Of a stretch of DNA of 64,000 nt, positions 56,208 through 64,000 are shown in pieces. Source of the DNA: Toxorhynchites rutilus septentrionalis (lineage: Eukaryota > Arthropoda > Insecta > Diptera > Culicidae). Both the position numbers and the translations under genes were made by a program. Location of the stretch: contig NC_073746.1 in assembly GCF_029784135.1 (NCBI RefSeq), positions 245,963,307 through 246,027,306 on the forward strand. The letters run 5' to 3'. The notes under the pieces were generated by a model. The model did not search any database, was not told where the DNA came from, and saw only the letters and a list, made by a program, of their open reading frames with translations. The stretch's first letter is position 1. The number at the start of each line of letters is the position of its first letter.

Positions 56208-56796
56208 GTTAAGATTCTTGTAAGAACTTCGACTTACTGCATAGCACGGAATTCTCATGTTGCATGAAGGATGCTGAAATATTCAGGAAAAAACGGTGCA
56301 TCTATGATCGAAAAGATGTATGTCTACAAAAATATGCTTTTGGTTTTTCCTTAGAATCGGCACGAATTTTTCAGGACAATATTTGGCACGATTTAACAAA
56401 TAAGGGTTGTAGGTCAACCCATACTGCAGATGTTTTGTTTTTGCTAGGTTCATTATAGCCATCAGGCACTACCGAACCTGTAAAAGCGAAAGTCATTGAT
56501 GTTTAGACGATAAAATTCTGTTTTCAAACAAAGTGCTTGATTTCATTGTCTGATTTTAGAAAATTCAAACAGCCAGCCAGCTTTAATAAAAATACTCGAG
56601 AATAAGCTCACAATCGATATTTTGAAATGGATATGGAGATAATGTGAATGGAATTCGGAAGAAAATAATGAGCTCCCGGACAATGTTCGCTACCATTGGT
56701 GAGGCTATAATTTTTTTCTGTCCACGTGGTATGTGGACAGCCCCTTAGAACTCGATTGAATTCAGAGTAGTGAGGTTGTGAACATGAATATTTGGT

Positions 56797-58932
56797 TTAT
56801 ACAGTGAGGTTAATCTCACTAAAATCTAGTCCTTTTCCCAGTGATTTAACTATCACAAATAAAACCTTGCCGTTTTCTACACATCGATCGCATGATAACG
56901 GTTGAAACAGTTCATCACCTTTGGAGTTGGTCTTGTCTGGTAAATTGTAGCATTCTTGATCAATATTTTTAAATTCTTGGAATCCAGGAACAAGGTTATC
57001 TAAATATTTAGAAACCAAGGTACAAAGATTGCTGGTTGTTTCTGAAGTGTGACGAGGCATCGACCCCCCTCCGGATACCACCCAGCCGAATACTGATTCA
57101 TTTAGTTCTGGTAGTTGATTTCCTAGGAGAATTCTTCGACCTGTTTTGAAGAATTCGAAGAAAGATTCAATGCCCAATACAATGTCTATTTCCTTGGATT
57201 GAAAGAATGTAGGATCTGCTAATTCGATCCCGTTCGGTATCGACCATTCATCTGTATACACTGTAGAAGTTGGAAGGTCCGCCGTTACTTTTGGGAGAAT
57301 TAGAAAATCCATAGCTTTTGAATATTGAGTTGTTCGTGAACGTACTAGTATCCGAATACCCTCTTGGACCTTTTGAACCACTTGACCTATTCCTTTCAGT
57401 GTAATAGATACTTCCTTTCTTATCACATTCAGCCGTTGAACGAATCGTTCAGAAACGAAATTGCTTTCTGAACCGGAATCTAGTAATGCACGGACTGGGA
57501 ACCTGTTGCCTTTGTCATCCTCTACAATGACAATCGCAGTAGCCAATAAAATCTGAGATGAATTCTGCTGAAACGGAGAAGCCATGTTGGCTGACACATT
57601 TGCTGTTTGTGTTGATACCGTTGAATGGTGCGATTCGTCAACAGACTGATGATCGTCGTTCTCTACTGGTTCTATATTTTTTGCTTTGCTATCTCCCTCT
57701 GTTTTAAAACAGACCAGCGTGTGATGTCGACCCCTGCAATTCCGACAAAAATATTTAGACCTACAATCTTTTGCTCGATGACCAATCCTGAAGCAGTTTC
57801 GGCAAAGTGAGTGCAATCTCAGCAAGCTATCTCTCTCCGATACTCCTAGTTTCTGAAAAGCCTCACATTGATATAACAAATGTTCTCCGTCACAAGCTAT
57901 ACAATGACCCTCAGATGTTTTCACAGTCATGTAACTGGCTTTCGTAGTAATCGGCCTTGGTTTCGGAATCGATGGTTGCTGATTTGATACCCTGATATCC
58001 GTGAAATAATTTGGTAGAGACTCCAGCATTTGTACCCTTCGGCGAAGAAATTCTGTCAAGTCGACCAACGTGTCTTGTTCCTTTGTGGATGCGAATTCCT
58101 CCCATCCTCTACGCGTTACTGGATCAAGTCTTGCAGTGAGGATATTAATTAATAGAAGATCCTTATAGTCCTCTGGTCGAACCACTTGATCGAGATTCTT
58201 TATGATTCTTTCAAATCCTTCCAATAAGGTGTGAAGTCCATTGACAGATTCCTTGGCTAATGTTGGAAGCAGAAATAATGACTGAATCTGTCGCTTTTTT
58301 AACTGTTTGCTGTTGTTATATCGTTGCATCAACATTTCCCATGCAATCTGATAATTAGCCTTTGTTATTTTTAATGGATCTATCAGACCTTTTGGTTCTC
58401 CTTGAAGACAGCCCTTCAAATAGTGGAGTTTTTCTACTCCTGGTAGATCCATATTTGAATGAATGAGCGAGGTAAACAGATCTCCAAAACTAAGCCAATC
58501 GTCGATTTCACCGTTGAAAATCTGTAGATTAATTTTTGGCAGACGGACGCGGTCGAACCCATGTCCTGAAGCCTCGTTAACTCGGTTTGACTCTTCCATA
58601 TACAGTGGCATTTGTCGTTTTTGGGATTTATCTACGAGAAAAGCCTTTGCCCTGTAATATCTATCGCTACAATCCTGTCTCTCCTTATCGTAACTCTTGT
58701 CCTCATCTATGAAATCTTCATGAGCCCTGATTTCTATCAACGTGTCACAGTACTTTTCCCAAAGCTCGTCTAACTTTTTTAAACGAATATCAACAGCAGT
58801 CCCAATATCGTCTTCCGTGAACTCTTCCATAAACCGCCAAATGTCGTTGAAGGAGCATTGTATGTCATTGAATCTCGCTATAAGCAGTCTCATGGATGAA
58901 CACTTCTTGACAATGGATGGCGTAGGCGGCAT
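56797..58932 (-). CDS. BEL/Pao Gag-protease polyprotein (pol truncated)
   Basis: One uninterrupted frame of about 711 codons from an ATG at 58932 (MPPTPSIVKKCSSM) to a TAA at 56797-56799. An upstream in-frame start at 59028 is less likely. Residues about 125-205 hold the BEL Gag core (LPKINLQIFNGEIDDWLSFG, LHYLKGCLQGEP). Cys/His knuckles follow, with CIACDGEHLLYQC, CRNCFRIGHRAKDC and CRNCRGRHHTLVC. The aspartic protease motif is LLDSGSESNFVSERFVQRL, with the catalytic DSG. It then reaches VFGWVVSGGG, just before where reverse transcriptase should begin, and stops. RT, RNase H and integrase are absent. The intact frame suggests a young insertion that was later truncated. Confidence 0.9.
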   Translation of the reverse strand: MPPTPSIVKKCSSMRLLIARFNDIQCSFNDIWRFMEEFTEDDIGTAVDIRLKKLDELWEKYCDTLIEIRAHEDFIDEDKSYDKERQDCSDRYYRAKAFLVDKSQKRQMPLYMEESNRVNEASGHGFDRVRLPKINLQIFNGEIDDWLSFGDLFTSLIHSNMDLPGVEKLHYLKGCLQGEPKGLIDPLKITKANYQIAWEMLMQRYNNSKQLKKRQIQSLFLLPTLAKESVNGLHTLLEGFERIIKNLDQVVRPEDYKDLLLINILTARLDPVTRRGWEEFASTKEQDTLVDLTEFLRRRVQMLESLPNYFTDIRVSNQQPSIPKPRPITTKASYMTVKTSEGHCIACDGEHLLYQCEAFQKLGVSERDSLLRLHSLCRNCFRIGHRAKDCRSKYFCRNCRGRHHTLVCFKTEGDSKAKNIEPVENDDHQSVDESHHSTVSTQTANVSANMASPFQQNSSQILLATAIVIVEDDKGNRFPVRALLDSGSESNFVSERFVQRLNVIRKEVSITLKGIGQVVQKVQEGIRILVRSRTTQYSKAMDFLILPKVTADLPTSTVYTDEWSIPNGIELADPTFFQSKEIDIVLGIESFFEFFKTGRRILLGNQLPELNESVFGWVVSGGGSMPRHTSETTSNLCTLVSKYLDNLVPGFQEFKNIDQECYNLPDKTNSKGDELFQPLSCDRCVENGKVLFVIVKSLGKGLDFSEINLTV

Positions 58933-59750
58933 GATGACGTAATGTACCGATGATAAGAAATAGCCAAACCAATGCACCTCTATTGTTACGGTATGCCTAC
59001 AGCGCAGCGTTGAGTTGTTGATCACCACAAGAGTATGTTCCTTACACTCCGTTAGGACAGTGGACGAAGAGAAGGGGATGGGTATACCATGTAGTACTCC
59101 AAAAAAAAAGCTTCGGTGAACATATACCGTTCAAACTCACCCGAGAGACTAATTGTTGTACCGAAATTCAATAAAACAGTTGAATCTGATCAAAACAACG
59201 ATGGATGTATGCTTCGTATAATGGAACCGCTGTCCTTTTATTGTGGATGGTAGAATCGTTCTGGGTGGATGAGCCGTTCGATGCAACAATTTCATTTTAC
59301 ATTCCGTTGAACATAATTCTTATGCTGTATGCTCTATGGTACCAACAGCAGGCGATTCGATGCAATGCCTGGTTCACTCTTCGGGGTTCAATTTCCATGG
59401 ATTGGCAATCCTTGTTATCGCAGTCCAATCTCCAGTCTCGTAAAGATAAGTGTGTCCACAAACGTACCGAAAATATATCAGCGTTAGTACTGAATATAGG
59501 TGCTAGCTCCGACTGGACATATAATGTTTGTTCTTACTAACCTGAACAATATAAAATGTTGCTGAATGTCCAGTGTATTGTTTTCCAATGATTCCACTTC
59601 AATGTTGTTTTGTGCTGCTAGTTGAAATGGCCGCAGATCTATTCTTTCCACAATGACGATCGTAATCAAAAACTGTTGGTGACTTCCTCAAGCCAATGTT
59701 CCTTCCACAGGTTTATACTCCTTCCAAAGGCTATTACTTCCGATTCCTGA
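58933..59750 (-). other. BEL 5' leader
   Basis: The stretch between the primer site and the gag ATG, about 0.8 kb, without stop-free frames of note on the sense (minus) strand. A 111-codon frame on the plus strand (59205-59540) has no recognisable similarity and is probably fortuitous. Confidence 0.6.
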
Positions 59751-59767
59751 TCCGGCTCGAAGGACCA
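59751..59767 (-). promoter_or_regulatory. BEL primer binding site, tRNA-Tyr type
   Basis: The plus-strand sequence TCCGGCTCGAAGGACCA equals the 3' end (including CCA) of animal tRNA-Tyr as I know it. The element on the minus strand therefore reads the complement TGGTCCTTCGAGCCGGA, three bases inside the LTR. This is where reverse transcription would be primed. Confidence 0.8.
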
Positions 59768-59770
59768 AAA

Positions 59771-60240
59771 TGTTCAACTCCATCCAAACTCCTTTTGCGC
59801 AGACTGTATTCCAATGGATGGTGGGTGGACGAACACTCGTTTGATTGTTGGGTGTGCGAAATTATCGCACAATTCGAAGGATGAAAATGAACGATGAATA
59901 AATGACCACGCACTTCATAGCAACAGCACAAACAACGTTTATTTTCAACCACTATTTACATATATTCTAACATAACACAACAAATTCTACAAGTAATAAC
60001 ACTGATGACTATTAACCTTAACTGACTGGACAATCTTTTCTCTCTACTCTGCCTGTCTATTGCTTCTGTCTTCGAATATACAACAAAAAAAAATAGAACA
60101 AAAACTAAACGACCCACAGATATACATGGCTCTCACAGCCGTTACCAATTGTGAACTCTTCTTGTGCTCAGGATCGTTCAATTCTCAGAGTGGTTATAAT
60201 ATCAGTGATGTAGTGTTGGGTGGATGATAGCATTCCAACA
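59771..60240 (-). repeat. BEL 5' LTR, 470 bp
   Basis: Bounded by TGTT...AACA, with the primer site just inside and the target CTACC just outside (60241-60245). On the minus strand it contains AT-rich sequence and a possible poly(A) signal region. Its first 77 plus-strand bases match the remnant at 52705. Confidence 0.85.
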
Positions 60241-61780
60241 CTACCTTTAATCCCCAGTTCCCCAATTCCTGATATTTTAATAACCCCCGCTGAGAAAGCT
60301 GATGCGTTGGGACAGGACTTATACAGCTCGTATAGCATTGGGCAGGCCATGTCAAGTCCCCGGGAAGCTGATGTCGCGGAAGCCGTAGCTGAAGTGGATC
60401 GAGTTCCATTAACTTTGAGTGATGAGCAGCGAGTAACTGCTGATGAGGTGGAAGCTAAAATACAAGCCTCCAAAAATATGAAGGCCCCCGGCTTTGATAA
60501 CATTTTCAACCTGGAATTGAAACATCTAAGTTCCATGTTATATGAACATCTAGCATCGATTTTTAATCGATGCTTACAACTTGGCTACTTCCCCTCGATG
60601 TGGAAGTTAGCTAAAGTTGTTCCTATCCTTAAGCCGGGAAAAATCCCACATCAGCTGGAAGCTATTGCCCTATCAGCTTACTCTCTGATCTCTCCAAAGT
60701 TTTTGAGAAACTGATCAACTCCAGGCTTGCGGATTTCGCGACCGAAAATAATATTCTCCCTGACGAGCAGTTTGGTTTTCGGAGTGGTCGATCCACAATT
60801 CACCAGCTCGTCAGAGTAACGAACAATATCAGACGGAACAAACAGTCTCCAAAACAACTGCAATGGCATTGTTGGACATCGAAAAGGCGTTCGACAATGT
60901 CTGGCATGATGGTCTGGTGTTTAAGCTGCATCAGCGACATTTTCCAGGTTTTCTGATAAAAATTATCAGAGACTACCGTTCAGGCAGAACATTCAAGGTA
61001 TCGCTGGATAATGTCTGTTCAGTGGAACTGAACATCATTGCAGGGGTGCCCCAAGGCAGCTTCCTAGGACCCCTGCTGTTCAACATATACACATCAGATA
61101 TTCCTCCCTTACCAGATGAAGGCCAATTATCTCTGTTCACATATGATACGGCTATTATCTATAAGGGACAAATAACACGTGCTCTGACGGAAAAACTTCA
61201 GCGGGGCCTTAATGTCCTGTCTGAATACTACAACACCTGGAAGATTCGGGCGAATGCGGCGAAAACCCAGACTATCCTTTTTCTCTGTTCAAAATCCCCG
61301 CGACTTGTTGCGTCTGATGACCTCAGGACCAGTTTGGGAAATACTTCCGTAGGCTGGTCCAAGGAGGTAACATATCTCGGTGTTACTCTAGACAGTAAGC
61401 TGTTATTCAGACAACATATCGATAAAATTGTGACTAAGTGCGGTATAATGATCAGATCATTATATCCACTCTTGAACAGAAAGTCTGCTCTGTGTCTGAA
61501 TAACAAGCTTGCTGTCTACAAACAAATCATCTTCCCGGTGATTGAATACGGCATGCCGATTTGGAATAGCTGTGCTCAGACGCATCGGCTCAAGCTCCAG
61601 CGAATCCAGAATACAATCCTTAAAATGATTCTCAATCTTCCTCTCTGGTCAAGAATATCTGAGACCCATGACCTGGCTGGAATCGATACACTGGAAGACT
61701 GGTTCGCCGTCAAATTAAATAAATTTCGAGAGGGCTGCTTACACTCGGAACATCAAGTGATACATAACCTGGATAGGTAG
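60241..61780 (+). pseudogene. Jockey-like LINE ORF2, reverse transcriptase part (inactive)
   Basis: Continues the LINE after the BEL insertion: LITPAEKADALGQDLYSSYS, MKAPGFDNIFNLELKHL, YFPSMWKLAKVVPILKPGK. After a frameshift near 60665 comes the RPISLL-type block (readable as PISLLSDLSKVFEKLINSRL) with LPDEQFGFRSGRSTIHQL. A second shift near 60855 leads to MALLDIEKAFDNVWHDGLVF and IIAGVPQGSFLGPLLFNIYT. The catalytic FADD box reads FTYD (61136-61147), losing one of the two aspartates. The thumb region follows to a stop at 61778-61780. Confidence 0.9.
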
Positions 61781-62022
61781 ATTAGTGTTTAGTAGCATTT
61801 GGAATTATAAGTTAGGTAGGTTATCAAATTCAAAATAAAAAAAAACTATATAATTAGTGCTTTGTAAAACATGCATTCGGCAAAACATAAACCTCATACA
61901 AATATGTAAATACCAATGTTTAACAAAGATGAAAAGTGAAAAATCACTGTATCACTTGCCATGTAAATAATAGGAAAGACTAATTGTACTGTTAAATAAA
62001 CATGAATTTAATGCAAAAAACC
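61781..62022 (+). mobile_element. LINE 3' UTR and poly(A)-like end
   Basis: AT-rich sequence after the RT stop, with AATAAA at about 61993-61998, ending GAATTTAATGCAAAAAA. The sequence that follows (CCGGTCGCCGG) is different in character, so the LINE probably ends near 62022. Confidence 0.55.
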
Positions 62023-62640
62023 GGTCGCCGGTAGGTATTATTAGGTACCCAGCTGGTCCAGGATAGCGTCACCTCCAAACGCAATGAATTAAATATATAA
62101 TCCCACCTTTTTCCGTGAATATTTTATAAGGTGTTCATGCTAACCTTAATAAAACATATCAGTTGTATGAGTAGGTTTTTCTTCATTAAAGGTTCCGTTC
62201 TAATATTTTCTTTCAGATTGTTAGTTATTTAATATCCTGTTGTTCGACCATAACTTGTAATAAAGCAGAAAATTGTCACTAGGAACATTTTCTCCAGGAA
62301 TATCATTTGTTAAATGATCAATTGGAAATGCCTTCGCCTTTGAAGACTGTGAATGCGAGTTTTAATGCAGTATTGTTGTTTCAATTTTAAACCTATGATA
62401 AGTAATGTGAAGTAATTGTGCAGATTTCTTTCAAGAAATATAGCCATGAATAGAGCAACAGTGATGAATGAGAGATTAGAAATTTCTAAAATTAAATGTT
62501 GACCCCAGGGTTGCCACATTTAAATCTGTAATTTTTTTTTTAAACAATCTGTATATCTGTATTCTTAGCAAAAAAAATCAGAATTGAAAAATTAAGGGAA
62601 AAAATTAAAAATGAAGGTTTATTTTCGTTTTGAATTTATT
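62023..62640. other. Unassigned AT-rich DNA after the LINE
   Basis: No gene or repeat recognised. Poly(T)/A-rich tracts occur from 62528 to 62640. Confidence 0.4.
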
Positions 62641-62649
62641 TATTTTATT

Positions 62650-62845
62650 TATGGGTTACCATACAAATGAAACACAAATTTCTGCATTACTCGAGAATTA
62701 ATCAAGTAAATGAAACCAAATTAGGCATATGGAGGTTTTAGGATGCAATAAATGTTTCTATGGTGGTTTGACACTTCACTCCCCTCTCTAAGGGGGGGGC
62801 TGCCATACGAATGAAACTCAAATTTCTGCATAACTCGAGAACTAA
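62650..62845 (+). repeat. Two units of the CATACAAATGAAAC / CTGCATTACTCGAG repeat
   Basis: Unit 1: GGTTACCATACAAATGAAAC and TTTCTGCATTACTCGAGAAT. Unit 2: GGCTGCCATACGAATGAAAC and TTTCTGCATAACTCGAGAAC. They are about 145 bp apart. The inverse of one unit occurs at 33062-33116. The DD37E transposon begins immediately after unit 2. Confidence 0.65.
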
Positions 62846-64000
62846 AGGGTGTGTCACATCAAATTGCATCACGGAAAAAACGCTGTAGAAATTTAATTTT
62901 TAGGAATTATATCTTCAGCTTTCGCTTATAATCAGATAAGAGTGTATAGATCACGTTGGCCATGCTTCACTGTCAATTTTTCGTAAATTTGGAAAAATGT
63001 CGTCGAACGAAAAAGAGCGTCGTGAATTAATCCTGCGCACTCATTTCGAGAATCCGGAGTTGTCACATCGGGACATCGGTAAGATGCTGGGAATCGTCCA
63101 ATCCACGGTCAGCAGAGTACTAAAACGATACTTCGAGAACCATCCATTGACCGGAAGGTGAAGAACGGCAAAAATGGATGCTCCGTCAGTGAAAAAGATC
63201 ACAAGCGCGTAGTTAAGCAGTTTCGACGTGATCCGAGAAGTTCGGTCCGGGATGTCGCCAATAAGCTGAATTAGTCAAGTTCATTCGTCCAGCGGACCAA
63301 GCAGCGGGAGGGCCTGCGTACATACAAGGTTCAGAAGGCTCCAAACCGCGACGAAAGGCAAAACATGGTGGGGAAGATGCGAGCCCGGAAGCTGTACACC
63401 GAAATGCTGACGAAGCCGCATTGCCTGGTAATGGACGACGAATCCTACGTCAAAGCGGACTTTCGTCAGCTGCCGGGCCTGTTGTTCTTCTCCGCAGAGG
63501 ACAAATTTAGCGTTCCGGAGGAGATTCGCAAGCAGAAACTATCCAAGCTTGCCAAAAAGTACATGGTGTGGCAAGCGATCTGCTCTTGCGGAGAGCGGAG
63601 CGCCCCCTTCGTGATGACCGGCACGGTAAACGGGCAGGTTTACCTTAAGGAGTGCCTACAGAAGCGCTTACTACCACTATTGAAGCAGCACGAGGGCCCG
63701 ACCATCTTCTGGCCGGATCTCGCTTCGTGCCACTATTCAAAGGACGTGTTGGAGTGGTACGAAGCCAACGGGGTCACCTTCGTGCCAAAGGAAATGAACC
63801 CGCCCAACGCGCCGGAGCTTCGCCCAATAGAGAAATATTTGGCGATTATGAAGCAGGCCCTCCGGAAGAACCCAAAAGTTGTCAAATCGGAGGCGGAATT
63901 CAAGAGAAAATGGATTTCTGTTCAAAAAAAACTACAACCTGACGTTGTACAGAACCTTATGGACGGGGTAAAGAGGAAGGTGCGAGAATACGGGCTTGGG
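62844..64000 (+). mobile_element. ITmD37E (DD37E) transposon, cut by window end
   Basis: After a TA at about 62843 the sequence AGGGTGTGTCACATCAAATT continuing GCATCACGGAAAAAACG forms the expected left terminal repeat. The transposase starts 150 bp later. The right end lies beyond the window. Confidence 0.8.
62997..64000 (+). pseudogene. DD37E transposase, frameshift plus stop, 3' end outside window
   Basis: The ATG at 62997 opens MSSNEKERRELILRTHFENP with a helix-turn-helix (IGKMLGIVQSTVSRVLKRYF). A frameshift near 63160 and an in-frame TAG at 63272-63274 break it. The catalytic part is otherwise well kept: LVMDDESYVKAD, TIFWPDLASCHYSKD and NAPELRPIEKYLA. Counting between the second D and the E gives 37 residues, the signature of ITmD37E elements described from mosquitoes. 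The helicase-like GRPR is not visible because of the break. The frame runs off the window at EYGLG. Confidence 0.88.

Larger units (their letters stand above)
53115..56744. mobile_element. 3.6 kb non-autonomous element with perfect 26-bp TIRs
   Basis: GGGGCTGTCCACATACCACG (continuing TGGACA) at 53115-53140 is matched exactly by its inverse at 56719-56744. TTA flanks both sides (53112-53114, 56745-56747). A second CCACGTGGACA lies at 53217-53228. In 3.6 kb no transposase-like frame is seen; the longest frames are about 60 codons and unlike any family I know. Perfect ends in such a long element suggest recent movement by an enzyme supplied in trans. The duplication fits PIF/Harbinger-type insertion. 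A smaller MITE lies inside at 56038-56207. Confidence 0.8.
52705..60240 (-). mobile_element. BEL/Pao LTR retrotransposon, partial, inserted in the LINE
   Basis: The minus-strand element is bounded by TGTTCAACTCCATCC at 52705 and CATTCCAACA at 60240, with the 5-bp duplication CTACC at 52700-52704 and 60241-60245. Across the junction the LINE reading frame is restored (KPKTIL-P-LIPSSPIPD). It carries a 5' LTR (59771-60240), a tRNA-Tyr-type primer site, a leader of about 0.8 kb, and one long gag-protease frame. Most of pol and most of the 3' LTR are missing; only 77 bp of that LTR match (52705-52781). The missing part is replaced by unrelated DNA including a 3.6 kb TIR element. Confidence 0.85.

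Noticed and set aside
59205..59540. 111-codon plus-strand frame
   Set aside because: Lies in the BEL leader on the opposite strand; no similarity recognised.
61228..61506. Antisense 92-codon frame in the LINE RT, also seen at 52131-52415
   Set aside because: It recurs only because the segment at 52136-52338 is an inverted copy of the RT; it is not a gene.
63652..63942. 96-codon plus-strand frame
   Set aside because: Out-of-frame shadow of the DD37E transposase.

Overview
This window looks like genomic DNA of a mosquito, most likely a culicine (Aedes-type). The reasons are the intron-split orthologue of Drosophila osa, the AT-rich repeat-packed introns, and the mix of transposons: a DD37E ITm element, mariners, a Jockey-like LINE, a BEL retrotransposon, tRNA-derived SINEs and many small TIR elements. 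There is nothing prokaryotic in it. Species assignment is inference; no database search was possible.

Positions 1-34157 are dominated by one plus-strand gene, osa (ARID1/BAF250 family, subunit of the Brahma/SWI-SNF chromatin remodeller). I can assemble 14 coding exons (4014-4164, 5854-7095, 11672-11841, 12491-12541, 16219-16416, 16573-16780, 16857-17096, 25483-25605, 25719-25881, 25952-26249, 26326-26407, 26470-26690, 26761-29310, 33558-34157). They join in frame with GT/AG borders to 6297 nt, about 2098 residues including the ARID DNA-binding domain and the BAF250 C-terminal region, and end at a TAG at 34155. The N-terminus lies upstream of the window. The introns (up to 8.4 kb) hold transposon remnants, MITEs and a solo LTR carrying a SINE.

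Positions 34158 to about 37000 are a likely AT-rich 3' UTR. From 37 kb to 45 kb there is repeat-rich intergenic DNA: foldback arrays, a Tc1 remnant, and a mariner split by a 0.9 kb TIR element. A compact minus-strand gene for a four-finger C2H2 protein sits at 45017-46222. From 47.5 kb on there is a SINE, then a stack of nested elements. A Jockey-like LINE (50440 to about 62022) is split by a BEL element (52705-60240, 5-bp target duplication CTACC), which itself contains a 3.6 kb element with perfect 26-bp inverted repeats and TTA duplication (53115-56744), which in turn contains a 170-bp MITE. The window ends inside an ITmD37E transposon (about 62844-64000).

Two host genes are therefore well supported (osa and the zinc-finger gene), plus one doubtful spliced fragment near 37.4 kb. 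The remainder is mobile or repeat DNA. The most interesting items are a dispersed repeat that seems to carry a histone-type 3' stem-loop, an in-frame open extension of osa exon 3 that could give an ARID-less isoform, and the clean nested insertions with readable target duplications.
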